48,103 bases of DNA from a virus, in the IMG/VR virus record IMGVR_UViG_3300017788_000038, positions 1-48,103 of that record, one strand, 5' to 3'. The translations under genes and the position numbers were made by a program. Under the pieces are notes generated by a model, which ran no database searches, had not been told where the DNA came from, and saw only the letters and a program-made list of their open reading frames with translations. Of this stretch, positions 14,916 through 23,716 are shown in pieces. The number at the start of each line of letters is the position of its first letter. The first letter of the stretch is position 1.

Positions 14916-15818
14916 ATGTCTAGTTCAGTATTAGTAAATGATACCGTAAGGATCAAGGTCAAATTTATAGATATAGACCCCAGTACGGGCGAGCAAGAAT
15001 CAGTATCCCCTTCTACTGTAATAGTCAATATAGAAAAAGCTGATGGTCAAAACGTTGTGGTAAACGCTTCTGCGACTTCTTTAACTTCATCAGAATATTA
15101 TTATGATTTTACCCCCTCAGAACCTGGACAATATACAGTTATCTTTAATGGAATTATGCCAGATACTTCTCAAATTGTAGTAAATCAAAACTTATATGTA
15201 AGCGATACGGATACAGACTACAGGCCAAGTGTAACTTTAAAATCTGACGAAACGATAATATTTGCAGCTGATATAGACCCACTGTATGTTGACCCAGAAG
15301 AACTTTTATCCTTTTTCCCGGATGCATCCCTATTAGAAATAGGTGAATTAATACATCATTACTCACTTGAAATGAAAGAAATTTTTAATCTTCAGGATAC
15401 AGAAGATGGATCTGGAATTAACTTTACAGCAGCCGAGTATATAAAAGCCTCTGCATGTTGTGAGCTAAGTAGAACCTATGGGTTTGGCGGAGACGATGAA
15501 CTATCCCTCAAGCTGGCTGATCTTTCTATTACAAATAGATCAAATCCAAGAAATTCGGTCAATAGAGGCAACGCCACAACATGGTGTCAAATAGCAGCAT
15601 CTTTAAGAAAAGAAATGATGGCTTCTAGAGTGGGCATGAGAGCCGTTGTTCCAAAAGGATTGCCAAACAAAAAAGTTCATAGTAATTATAAAACTGTTGA
15701 TCCAGATACAGGTAGATTAGTGTATCTTTCCGACAAAGAACTTTATGGTCCAGGTAGAACAACTCCAACCGAACCGGATGACCCAATGCCGGATAGAAAA
15801 TTTAAGAAGTATGATTGA
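14916..15818 (+). CDS. neck protein: Ig-like domain plus head-tail connector domain
   Basis: The 300-residue protein seems to have two parts. Residues 1-95 form an Ig-like beta domain (VRIKVKFIDIDPSTGE, PSEPGQYTVIFNGI). Residues about 110-235 are helical, with DPLYVDPEELLSFFPDASLLEIGELIHH-type residues and a helix bundle around AAEYIKASACCELSRTYG. This second part resembles the gp6-like head-tail adaptor of tailed phages. The basic tail of about 65 residues may bind DNA or portal. It is followed by a head closure-like gene with an 8-base overlap. The role is inferred from order and fold type. Confidence 0.6.
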   Translation: MSSSVLVNDTVRIKVKFIDIDPSTGEQESVSPSTVIVNIEKADGQNVVVNASATSLTSSEYYYDFTPSEPGQYTVIFNGIMPDTSQIVVNQNLYVSDTDTDYRPSVTLKSDETIIFAADIDPLYVDPEELLSFFPDASLLEIGELIHHYSLEMKEIFNLQDTEDGSGINFTAAEYIKASACCELSRTYGFGGDDELSLKLADLSITNRSNPRNSVNRGNATTWCQIAASLRKEMMASRVGMRAVVPKGLPNKKVHSNYKTVDPDTGRLVYLSDKELYGPGRTTPTEPDDPMPDRKFKKYD

Positions 15819-16188
15819 TCCAAAAGAAGCTTTTAGAAAAATCCTTAGAGAATATGGTCATGATGTACTCTTGCAGAGAAGAGTGTCTGATGATTTTCTA
15901 TATTCTACAAATTTTGAAAGAATAACAACAAGGCATTTTTTTCCATCCGCTGAAATTCTTGCTCAAGCGCAAAAAGAAGACAACGAAGGTTTTGTTACTA
16001 ATGTTGATCTAATTTTTTATTTTGAATCAGAGGTCAACCCAAAGCAGGGAGATAGGATATATGAAGAGTCTCCTTCTAATGTTAATGATCCAAATGTTTA
16101 TCTGATTGACTTTGCCGCCCCAGTAAGGGGCAGAATGGGCAAAATAGTATACTGGACAGTTGGAGCTACCAGAGAAAGGCCAAGTTGA
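15811..16188 (+). CDS. head closure or tail-completion protein
   Basis: The start is taken as ATG 15811, not the upstream ATG at 15745, which lies deep inside the connector gene in another frame. This gives a product of about 125 residues, usual for head closure proteins. FRKILREYGHDVLLQRR is the recurrent N-terminal pattern of small neck proteins of this kind. It is followed by beta strands and a segment GDRIYEE. The start overlaps the connector gene by 8 bases, and its TGA overlaps the next ATG by one base. Confidence 0.65.
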   Translation: MIDPKEAFRKILREYGHDVLLQRRVSDDFLYSTNFERITTRHFFPSAEILAQAQKEDNEGFVTNVDLIFYFESEVNPKQGDRIYEESPSNVNDPNVYLIDFAAPVRGRMGKIVYWTVGATRERPS

Positions 16189-17843
16189 TGATAGTATTGT
16201 CCCCAGGCCAAACTGGTACTTTTGAATTTATTTTTAATGAAAATAATACTTTTTACGATCCAACAGCAGGAGCAACTCCTTCTGATGTCTTAGTATCGGT
16301 ATATAGAGGTGATGCGGGGTCGGGAACCGTTATAGATGGTCCTTATTCTTACTTATTTCAGGATGCTACACCTAGTGGTAACTATATTCAAAAAACTACA
16401 AATAATACTATATATTATGGTAATTTTGGAGATACGCCAGGGCAAAATATTTCTAATCTAAATACAACAAAGTTTTCTTTTTACTATACAGTTTCTAATA
16501 ATTTATTTCCTGGAAACTATTCAGTTGTAGCTACAACTTATTCTGGAGCTAAAATAATACAATATATAGCGCACTTTCAGGTACCGCAAACTAGCGCTGC
16601 GCTGTCTTCTTCATATGCATCTGGTCAAAGAGAAATTATTCAATCATTTGTTCCAGTTTATGAAACCCTTGAACAATACAAGACTAACTCCATACTCTTG
16701 ATAGGCCATGCTGACGGAATTGCTTTAAATAATATTATTAGAATAAGCTCTATTCAAGAAGCGGTAGACCTTCTTAAGGCAAATGTTAATTCACCATTAC
16801 TAAGAGGTGTATTTGATGCATATGCAGCAGGTGCTAGAGATATATATATTTGTGCAGCCGCTCCAATGACTGAGTACATTGAAGACTTAGGCCAAAGAAA
16901 TACTGCAATACCATTTTACTCTATGGGCGATGCAACTCCTATTAATTATAACTTCTATCAAAGATACTGGTCTAGACTAGAAGAAACTTATGAAATTATA
17001 AAAGATTATGATTATTTAGATATAATAGTTCCACTAGAGACAAGTATATTAAATACAGGATCTATAGATTTTACTACTCAATTAGCTATGTATTGTCAAG
17101 ACTTTCATAATAAGAGTGGAATGATTCAGATAGGTGTTATTGGCAGTAGAACTGGTGGAATATCAGAAGCTGATATAGCTGCACTTGAAGGTAAAAATAT
17201 ATTTACTAATCGATATACAATGTTTGATTCTCAGAATCAAATAATAGGAGATATGGGCAGATTTGTAGTTCCAGTTTATGGAGAATTAATAATTAATCAT
17301 AACTTCTTGAATATCACATATATCTCTTCCGCAGCAGCAACCGCTGCTGGAATGATATCTTCTAATCCAGTAAACCAGAGTCTAATAAGAAAAAATGTAC
17401 CTTCTGCTTTCGGGCTTAGCGGAATATCTTTAAATCAATCTCAAGTTGATAGATTAGATAACATAGGAGTCAATACTTTTACCAGAAATGCTAGAAGTAG
17501 AAGAGGTAATACATATCAAGTATATCTAACCAATGACAATACCATGGCTCATCCTACATCAAATTATAGAAAACTACCACAAATTAGACTCTGCGCAATG
17601 CTTATAAATGAGATAAAGTCTTTATCTAACAATAATATAAGTAAATTTTCTTCTCAAAAAGCAGTAGAAGATGTAAGAAATCTTTTATCATTTTTAAAAT
17701 ATAATAATATAATATCGGATTATACCCTTGAAGCATATAGTGATCAGGAAGTAAAGGGAAAGCTTTATTTTGATATCAGTGTTGTATCTTCCTTGGGGTT
17801 AAAGAAATTATCCTTCAGCATATCATCAGGTAAGGCAGCTTAA
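16188..17843 (+). CDS. tail sheath-like protein (paralogue of the main sheath)
   Basis: The start is ATG 16188 (TGATG with the previous stop); the TTG one codon earlier is less likely. The product has 551 residues. Residues 1-130 are an Ig-like, beta-rich N-terminal domain. The rest has sheath-like order: ILLIGHADG strand, helix EAVDLLKANV, GARDIYICAAAPM, a DYLDIIVPLETS strand, then a C-terminal part ending in a beta strand. The second sheath-like gene at 18664 has CGT/CGC-rich codons, whereas this one is AGA-rich. It is therefore likely a low-copy sheath-related protein, perhaps a neck or sheath-terminating protein. Confidence 0.6.
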   Translation: MIVLSPGQTGTFEFIFNENNTFYDPTAGATPSDVLVSVYRGDAGSGTVIDGPYSYLFQDATPSGNYIQKTTNNTIYYGNFGDTPGQNISNLNTTKFSFYYTVSNNLFPGNYSVVATTYSGAKIIQYIAHFQVPQTSAALSSSYASGQREIIQSFVPVYETLEQYKTNSILLIGHADGIALNNIIRISSIQEAVDLLKANVNSPLLRGVFDAYAAGARDIYICAAAPMTEYIEDLGQRNTAIPFYSMGDATPINYNFYQRYWSRLEETYEIIKDYDYLDIIVPLETSILNTGSIDFTTQLAMYCQDFHNKSGMIQIGVIGSRTGGISEADIAALEGKNIFTNRYTMFDSQNQIIGDMGRFVVPVYGELIINHNFLNITYISSAAATAAGMISSNPVNQSLIRKNVPSAFGLSGISLNQSQVDRLDNIGVNTFTRNARSRRGNTYQVYLTNDNTMAHPTSNYRKLPQIRLCAMLINEIKSLSNNNISKFSSQKAVEDVRNLLSFLKYNNIISDYTLEAYSDQEVKGKLYFDISVVSSLGLKKLSFSISSGKAA

Positions 17844-17845
17844 AA

Positions 17846-18586
17846 ATGGCACAGAACGCATTTGGTTTTCCACTCCCAGCTTTAAATGAAGTCGCCAACA
17901 ACAGGACATTTGGTCCGCCACTGCAAGCTGCAGGAAATTTAACTTATTTAGAGTTTGTTTCTGTTGTTAAACTTTTATGGGAAAACCTACATCCAGACAT
18001 TCCAATTGTTCCAACCCAACCAGCTCAGTACTCTGTCTACCCCTGTATCGTTTATGGCCTAGAATTAAGAAAAGCTCACTCAGTTGAACCAAAGCCAAGA
18101 AGCAGACATGTTGTTGAAAATGATGTAATGGTATTCGGGCAAAGGTTTCAAAATGTAGTTTCCTTTACCATAACTACTAAAGTCATGGGCGGAGCTACTA
18201 GAGCTCCAGAATCTAGATATGACGGAGCTGAAGTCGCAGATTCTCTAGCAGAAATATTTGAAGACTTTATGCTGGAGTATACTCCTGTTTTTAAAAGATT
18301 AGGCGCTTCAGAGTTTGTTTACGCTAGAAGATTGGCTGATGCAGAAGAAAATAAAGGTAGTACTGACGTAGTTAAAAGAACCGTCACCTATATGTTAACC
18401 ACCGAAAAGCTAATAGCCACTTCGGTTGGAATCATAGAAAAAATAGCCATAGATGTAAGAACCTATATGGCTTATGAGAAAGAGTTGGTTAAAGAACCAT
18501 TAGAAATGGCAACTCCTAACTTTGAGGGAACAGAGGTAAGTATTATAGACCTATATCAAAGTTCCACCCCAAATGTTGGTTCATAG
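17846..18586 (+). CDS. tail terminator or tail-completion protein
   Basis: The 246-residue protein starts two bases after the previous stop. EFVSVVKLLWENLHPDIPI is a helix near the start. Then come VYPCIVYGLELRKAHSVEPKPR and FTITTKVMGGATRAPE, and a C-terminal half with repeated strands. The layout (helix, beta-alpha-beta, extended end) and position between head closure and sheath match tail terminator proteins. A 77-base gap follows, with a possible promoter. The call rests on context and general layout. Confidence 0.5.
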   Translation: MAQNAFGFPLPALNEVANNRTFGPPLQAAGNLTYLEFVSVVKLLWENLHPDIPIVPTQPAQYSVYPCIVYGLELRKAHSVEPKPRSRHVVENDVMVFGQRFQNVVSFTITTKVMGGATRAPESRYDGAEVADSLAEIFEDFMLEYTPVFKRLGASEFVYARRLADAEENKGSTDVVKRTVTYMLTTEKLIATSVGIIEKIAIDVRTYMAYEKELVKEPLEMATPNFEGTEVSIIDLYQSSTPNVGS

Positions 18587-18606
18587 TTGTTTTTATAGGT
18601 TGTTCG

Positions 18607-18613
18607 TTACTAT
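18607..18613 (+). promoter_or_regulatory. possible late promoter box TTACTAT
   Basis: TTACTAT lies in the gap before the main sheath gene, 57 bases before its ATG, and matches the box at 583. The next three genes to the terminator at 20698 form a high-expression unit, so a promoter here makes sense. No clear -35 box. Confidence 0.35.
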
Positions 18614-18663
18614 ACATTAAGACTAGACCTACAAAAGACTGCAAACCGGAGGTTTAAAATTCA

Positions 18664-19950
18664 ATGGCTCTACCTGGCGTTAAAACAATCGTAAAAGATC
18701 GCTTTTATAGCATCTCAAGACAGGATTCTCCTGTCGGTCCAAGAATCTGTGTTATCGGCATGCGTAATACTGCCGACGGCACTGGCAACGTAGCTGACTT
18801 AGACGTAGTTCAAGTCACTAAAGAATCAGATGTCATCACCGCTTTTGGCGAAGGCTCACAACTGCACAAGTCTTATAAGGAACTTGTTGCAGCAGGCGCG
18901 GATAGAATCTATATGGTTCCTCTTCCAAGCAACACAACTTTTAACCACACAAATGGTACAGTAACCTCTGGTGGTTCAGATGTGTTTGATAACGCATTTG
19001 CTGCTGCTGAAGTATCACTTCCAGACATCATTGTTCCTTGGGGTAGAGGCGGAGTCACATCCGACTGGCAAGATCCAGCTACACCAGACGATGACGTTGA
19101 GTATGGCTTCCATGCTGACAATACAACCACTGTAGCAAACAACTGGGCATACAAGGTTGCAAACAAGGTCAAGTCAATTAGTGAAAATACAAACCCATGT
19201 GTTGCAGTAATGGGTATTAGACCATGGATTGGAACTGGAGCAACCCCTGCAACAGCAGAGACAATGACTCCAGCAAACGTATCTTCACACCTCACACTTA
19301 CCCGCTTGCCAGACAAGAACGCCACAAGCGGTTCATCCTACACATGGGGTGGCATTGGTAGATACGTTATTATAATCGCCGCAGAAGTTAAGCCAGTTAG
19401 CTACAGCTCAGAAAACTACAGCGATTTTGGTTATGCCAATGGCGCAACTACATTTGCTGCTTCTCTCAGCAGAATGGCTTCTTACATAAGCCCAGTCAAC
19501 AAGACAGTTTTTAACATAACAAGACTCCGTTACAACCCAACAAGAACACAGCTTTCAAATGATGAAGCAACTGGCGTTACCGACAAGGGCGTAAATGCAA
19601 TTGTCCTTAACTTTAATAAGATTCCAGTATATGCAGAAGGCATTACATTTGCTCCTGCAACCTCAGATTACAATAGAGTTTCAACCTCAAGAATTATCAA
19701 TGAGGCTTCGCTTGTAGTCCGCCAGGTTTGCCAGAAGTTTATTGGTGAGCCTTCAACAATGCAAGTTCGTAACTCGATGGAAACAGCTATTACTTCGGGT
19801 CTACGTGGCATGCAACAGCTTGGTGCCCTTCTCGACAGTGACTTTACGGTAAGTTACATCCCAACAGAGAACAAGGCCCTTGTTGACCTAGTGCTAACAC
19901 CAGCATTTGAACTTAAGTCAATTGAAGTTCAAATAGCAGTTAACCTTTAA
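18664..19950 (+). CDS. major tail sheath protein
   Basis: The 428-residue protein begins MALPGVKTIVKDRFYSISR with PVGPRICVIGMR, a typical N-terminus for a contractile tail sheath. ELVAAGADRIYMVPL is the first conserved beta strand. Later segments such as AASLSRMASYISP and NGVNAIVLNFNK-like KGVNAIVLNFNK, with RIINEASLVVRQVCQKFIG, and a C-terminal strand pair (LTPAFELKSIEVQIAV) fit the sheath C-terminal domain. GGAGG lies about 14 bases upstream. Codons are C-ending with CGT/CGC Arg, so this is the abundant sheath copy. The tube gene follows in the same unit. Confidence 0.85.
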   Translation: MALPGVKTIVKDRFYSISRQDSPVGPRICVIGMRNTADGTGNVADLDVVQVTKESDVITAFGEGSQLHKSYKELVAAGADRIYMVPLPSNTTFNHTNGTVTSGGSDVFDNAFAAAEVSLPDIIVPWGRGGVTSDWQDPATPDDDVEYGFHADNTTTVANNWAYKVANKVKSISENTNPCVAVMGIRPWIGTGATPATAETMTPANVSSHLTLTRLPDKNATSGSSYTWGGIGRYVIIIAAEVKPVSYSSENYSDFGYANGATTFAASLSRMASYISPVNKTVFNITRLRYNPTRTQLSNDEATGVTDKGVNAIVLNFNKIPVYAEGITFAPATSDYNRVSTSRIINEASLVVRQVCQKFIGEPSTMQVRNSMETAITSGLRGMQQLGALLDSDFTVSYIPTENKALVDLVLTPAFELKSIEVQIAVNL

Positions 19951-19981
19951 TATTAACACTATAAGATAGGAGGGTACACAG

Positions 19982-20674
19982 ATGCCAGCAGCAGGCGAGT
20001 ACTACGATTCACCGGTTAACAAATACCTTAATACATACACCACTTTCTCCGGAGCAGATATTGTTGCCACCTTTGGCGGTAAGGAGATTGGAGCACTTTC
20101 AGGTATTACTTTCTCGGTTACAAGAGAAAAAGCCCCAATTTACACCATGGGTTCACCAAACCCAAGGTCATTCTCCAGAGGTAAAAGAGGTATCGCTGGT
20201 TCATTGATTTTCACAGTCTTTGACCGCCCAGCTCTTTACACAATGCTAGAGACACATCATGGCACTTCTCAGGAAATGAAATTTTGGACAAGATCAAGCA
20301 ACACACTTCCAGGTGATCCTTCACACAGAAGAGGCATTGCTGAGTTTGACGATCAAACAAGAGACGTTGTAAGCAAGGTTCCTTACTACGCTGACCAGAT
20401 CCCACCATTTGACATTACAATTACTTTTGTCAACGAGTATGGTCAAGGCGCAGTAAGATCAATCTACGGCGTTGAGCTTCTAAACGAAGGTTCTGGCGCT
20501 TCAATGGACGACATCGTTATTGAAGAGACAATGACCTACGTAGCTCGTGAGATTGGTCCTATGTACACTATTTCTAACTCACAATTGAGCAGATTCGGTG
20601 GCAGCTTGTCTGACATCATTTCTAAGGACGCAGTAACCTCAAGCGGTCTAAACTCAGAAATCATTAGACCATAA
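19982..20674 (+). CDS. major tail tube protein
   Basis: The 230-residue protein has AGGAGG at 19969-19974. The sequence has the tube beta-barrel pattern: SGADIVATFGGKEIGALSGI, the PNPRSFSRGKRGIAGSLIF block, then PPFDITITFVNEYGQ and a strand pair ending in VAREIGPMY. It lies after the sheath and is followed by a strong terminator, the canonical place for an abundant tube. Codons are C-ending. Two further tube-like genes follow after the terminator. Confidence 0.85.
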   Translation: MPAAGEYYDSPVNKYLNTYTTFSGADIVATFGGKEIGALSGITFSVTREKAPIYTMGSPNPRSFSRGKRGIAGSLIFTVFDRPALYTMLETHHGTSQEMKFWTRSSNTLPGDPSHRRGIAEFDDQTRDVVSKVPYYADQIPPFDITITFVNEYGQGAVRSIYGVELLNEGSGASMDDIVIEETMTYVAREIGPMYTISNSQLSRFGGSLSDIISKDAVTSSGLNSEIIRP

Positions 20675-20697
20675 TTCTTAAGGTTAAGTCTTAATAG

Positions 20698-20743
20698 CTA
20701 AAGCGTGGAGGATGACTAGTTTGTCCTCCACGCTTTAGTTTTT
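20698..20743 (+). terminator. strong intrinsic terminator after the tube gene
   Basis: A 15 bp stem (20698-20712 with 20724-20738) with no mismatch, an 11-base loop, and five T at 20739-20743. It closes the sheath-tube unit. The next gene starts 12 bases later with GGAG at 20746-20749. Confidence 0.93.
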
Positions 20744-20754
20744 ATCGGAGCAAA

Positions 20755-21480
20755 ATGTACAAAGATATTGAAAAACTTAAAATAGAACAAAGAAAAATAA
20801 TTGACTACGGTAATCAAGTTGAGTCAATTAGAAAAGAAAAGGGTCTTCCAGATCCATTCTCAAACATGTCTTTTGCCGGCGTTGACATTCAAGCCACAAT
20901 GGTTTTACCTAGAATGGGAACGGAAACTTCAAGTGATGTTGGAGACTTTATTGAGCTTGGTGAAATTCAAACAATCTCATATTCCATACACAGAGAGAAT
21001 AGCCCAGTTAGAACTGTTGGTCATGTAAATCCTAGAGGATTTGTGAAAGGCTCTAGAACAATAGCTGGTTCTTTAATCTTTACCGTATTTAATGAGTACG
21101 CTTTTTATAGAATTAAAAGATTCAAAAATACACTAGCTAATAAAAACTATGCTCCATTAGCGGATATGCTGCCACCTTTTGATATCGTTCTAACATTCTT
21201 TAATGAATACGGTTTAGCTGCTAAAATGAAAATATACGGAGTTACTATAGTTGACGAAGGTCAAACTATGTCTGTAGACGACCTTATTACGGAACAGACA
21301 TATACCTATATGGCAAGAGGTATACAGCCCCTAATGCATATAGATCCTATAGAGGATAGAAACATTTATTCTAACAGCTCCGACGATATGCGTAAGATGG
21401 AAACTGATATATCAACAAATTTTTTTGGTGATAGAATAGAACTTTATAAAAATTTTATTAATTCAAGGATAGCAAACTAA
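20755..21480 (+). CDS. tail tube-like protein, second copy
   Basis: The 241-residue protein is a clear paralogue of the main tube: NPRGFVKGSRTIAGSLIFTV aligns with NPRSFSRGKRGIAGSLIFTV, and PPFDIVLTFFNEYGL with PPFDITITFVNEYGQ. It has a longer N-terminal helix (LKIEQRKIIDYGNQVESI). Codon use is AGA-rich and A/T-ending, unlike the main tube, so it is probably low-copy: a tube initiator, a baseplate tube ring or a terminal ring. Confidence 0.72.
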   Translation: MYKDIEKLKIEQRKIIDYGNQVESIRKEKGLPDPFSNMSFAGVDIQATMVLPRMGTETSSDVGDFIELGEIQTISYSIHRENSPVRTVGHVNPRGFVKGSRTIAGSLIFTVFNEYAFYRIKRFKNTLANKNYAPLADMLPPFDIVLTFFNEYGLAAKMKIYGVTIVDEGQTMSVDDLITEQTYTYMARGIQPLMHIDPIEDRNIYSNSSDDMRKMETDISTNFFGDRIELYKNFINSRIAN

Positions 21481-22515
21481 ATGCCAGCAGAACAATATAG
21501 AAGAGCTCCCTATAGGCCCTTTACCGCATTTATGCCAAGGAATTTAAAACAGGGCGATAATTTTTTTGACCCCATAAACGAGACAATAGATCTTGAGTGG
21601 GGTGGTACGAGAACTGACGAAAGATTTAATAGTTATTATGATTATTTCTTTTCAGGAGAAGATGTCAAGGTATACATAGACGGTCTTTTTGATGAAAAAG
21701 ACGAAATGGACATCGCTTCAATGGCCTTTGTTGTTAAGCAGGAAAAACAGCCTTTATACGGTTTTTGGTCATACAACTATGATGCTATGATGTTGGGCAC
21801 TAGATTGATTACCGGTGAGCTTTCAATTTACTCTAGGTATCCAAGAAGAATGACAGATTTACTAGAGCAAGCAGCAAAAGTAAGAATGGAAAGCTCTAGC
21901 TCCAACCCGTCATCTGCAGTTAGAAGTATTCTAGGAAGTTCTACTGACCAAGCTAGAAAAGATGATGAAATTAATATTCAAAAATACTGGCTTAATTCAG
22001 AGTTTGATAGGGTTACCTCAGATCCGATGTCTAGAACTTTAATTGAAGGCCAAGATGCGGGTCATAATATTTTTAGTGCTCATCCGCCTTTTAATTTAAT
22101 TATATTTTATGGAGTGGAAGAAGACGCTGTAACTAATAACAAAATAGTTACATACGATTCTGCAAATAATATAAATAGACAATTAAATTCAGACAGAATT
22201 TTATCAACGGACTATAATGAACGCAAGACTTTAACCGATCTTTCTAGTTCATCTCCTATGAAATTAGTTCTTCAAAATATTAATTTAATGTCCATGACAA
22301 CTTCTTACACAAGTGGGGGTCAACCGCTAGTGGAAAACTATCAGTTCGTAGCTAGAGACATGTATTTTACAGACGCAAGAGTAGGAGATAATGCGGTTAA
22401 TGGGCAAAAAGTTACCGTACCAGATGAAACCGAAAAAGAGTATACTACTCAGAATGTAACCACTCAAACTGTTACATCTGGGACTACTTTTAATAATGGC
22501 GAGTATACAGCTTAG
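21481..22515 (+). CDS. tail tube-like protein, third and more divergent copy
   Basis: The 344-residue protein starts directly after the previous stop codon. VVKQEKQPLYGFWSYNYDA aligns with the tube strand pair before the PNPR block, and LGTRLITGELSIYSRYPRR with the RGIAGSLIFTVF block. HPPFNLIIFYGVEE matches the PPFDITITF strand. An insert of about 80 residues lies between these and holds a Ser/Asn-rich stretch. The tail has VENYQFVARDMYF like the VAREIGPMY end of the tube. Codon use is low-copy. It is likely a ring protein joining tube to baseplate or tail tip. Confidence 0.62.
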   Translation: MPAEQYRRAPYRPFTAFMPRNLKQGDNFFDPINETIDLEWGGTRTDERFNSYYDYFFSGEDVKVYIDGLFDEKDEMDIASMAFVVKQEKQPLYGFWSYNYDAMMLGTRLITGELSIYSRYPRRMTDLLEQAAKVRMESSSSNPSSAVRSILGSSTDQARKDDEINIQKYWLNSEFDRVTSDPMSRTLIEGQDAGHNIFSAHPPFNLIIFYGVEEDAVTNNKIVTYDSANNINRQLNSDRILSTDYNERKTLTDLSSSSPMKLVLQNINLMSMTTSYTSGGQPLVENYQFVARDMYFTDARVGDNAVNGQKVTVPDETEKEYTTQNVTTQTVTSGTTFNNGEYTA

Positions 22516-22525
22516 TATAGAAATA

Positions 22526-22534
22526 TGATATAAT
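22526..22534 (+). promoter_or_regulatory. extended -10 promoter candidate TGATATAAT
   Basis: Perfect TGnTATAAT, identical to the nine bases at 10856, in the gap before the chaperone genes and 36 bases before the next ATG, with AAAGGAG in between. No clear -35 box; an extended -10 does not need one. Confidence 0.5.
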
Positions 22535-22569
22535 TAAGGCAATAATCCAATTGCGCAAAAGGAGAAAAA

Positions 22570-23073
22570 ATGTCAGGTGAAAAGAAAGTAGTAATTACTA
22601 CTGATGAGGCTACAAAAGAAGAGCTTGGTGTTGAAGATTATCAAGTTCTTTCAATTGAGGATGAAGAAGGCGTCTATGATGACCAACAGGGTATGGCCGT
22701 TGAAGACCTTGCTGATGATGAAGAGATTTGGGATGGTGGCCCAACTGCTGGTCAGATTAAACAGTGGAAGTCAACGTTTGGTGATGTATATGTAACGTCT
22801 ATTACATTTGACAAACACATTGTTTGGAGAACCCTAAATAGAAATGAATATAAGCAGCTTGTAAAAAAGATGGAGCAGCTTGTTCAAGCAGGGCAAATGT
22901 CAACTGCAGAAGCTAATCTCTGGAATGAAGAGGCTATTACTGAAATTTGCCTACTCTTCCCAGCGTATGACAAGATTGCCCTCTCAAACGAGATGGCAGG
23001 TCTACCGTCGCTTCTGTCTCAGGAAATACTAGAAGCTTCTGGCTTCGTTGCCTTAGAGGTCCGTCAGTTATAA
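22570..23073 (+). CDS. tail assembly chaperone-like protein A
   Basis: The 167-residue protein follows AAAGGAG. The N-terminal 60 residues are very acidic. The rest has ITFDKHIVWRTLNRNEYKQL, an acidic-aromatic-Leu pattern, then helices ending SQEILEASGFVALEVRQL. It aligns with the next gene: IVWRTLNRNEYKQL with LLFRELTFAEFDKI, and QEILEASGF with QEVLDASGF. A pair of such genes just before the tape measure is typical of tail assembly chaperones. The two are in the same frame and separated only by TAA TTT, so read-through would fuse them. Confidence 0.7.
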   Translation: MSGEKKVVITTDEATKEELGVEDYQVLSIEDEEGVYDDQQGMAVEDLADDEEIWDGGPTAGQIKQWKSTFGDVYVTSITFDKHIVWRTLNRNEYKQLVKKMEQLVQAGQMSTAEANLWNEEAITEICLLFPAYDKIALSNEMAGLPSLLSQEILEASGFVALEVRQL

Positions 23074-23076
23074 TTT

Positions 23077-23703
23077 ATGGATAATGAAGTTCTCTTAGAG
23101 CTTAAGCAAAAATACGGTCCCCTTTACGCAGTTAATGTAAAGGGGACTGATTTGTTATTCAGGGAACTAACATTCGCTGAGTTTGATAAAATTTCTTTGA
23201 TAGGACAAGCTCAAGGTTTTTCTTCTGCCGACGCAGAAGATGAAATTTTAAAAGCTACAATTATATATCCAGAAGGTTTTGATATATATAGAATTCCTGC
23301 TGGAATGGTATCTTCAGTTGCACAAGAAGTTCTCGATGCATCAGGTTTTCAGTCTGCAAGGGTTGCAAAAAGAATACTTGACTCAAAAAGACAAGTCGCT
23401 GGAGAGGTTAGAAGTTTAATGAAAGCCTTTGTTCTAGCTACTATAAATACATATTCTCCAGAAGATCTTGATAATATGACTTTTTCTCAACTTTCAGAAA
23501 GAGTTGCTCTAGCAGAAAAAATAATTGAAATTCAACAAAATACATATGGCATTGAGGCCACAAATATTAAACTAGAGCTAATAGATCCAGAAGAAGAAAT
23601 GCAAAAAGAACAAGCAAAAGCTGCGAATTATAATGCTTCAAGAAAGCAAGGCGAAGCAGCTTACGAAGACCCAGTTGCCAGAAAGCTTTGGGGGGCAATG
23701 TAA
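23077..23703 (+). CDS. tail assembly chaperone-like protein B
   Basis: The 208-residue protein starts at ATG two codons after the TAA of protein A, in the same frame. It has the paralogous FRELTFAEFDKI and QEVLDASGFQSARVAKRIL segments, then a helical C-terminal part with an extended Lys/Ala/Glu-rich end. It sits right before the tape-measure-like gene. In many phages the longer chaperone is made by a frameshift from the shorter. Here there is no frame change, only a stop, so either two separate chaperones are made or a small amount of fused product. Confidence 0.68.
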   Translation: MDNEVLLELKQKYGPLYAVNVKGTDLLFRELTFAEFDKISLIGQAQGFSSADAEDEILKATIIYPEGFDIYRIPAGMVSSVAQEVLDASGFQSARVAKRILDSKRQVAGEVRSLMKAFVLATINTYSPEDLDNMTFSQLSERVALAEKIIEIQQNTYGIEATNIKLELIDPEEEMQKEQAKAANYNASRKQGEAAYEDPVARKLWGAM

Positions 23704-23716
23704 TTAGGAGGGCTAT

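Noticed and set aside
15745-16188. Head closure gene starting at ATG 15745
   Set aside because: That start lies far inside the connector gene, and the extra residues are not like the family. ATG 15811 fits.
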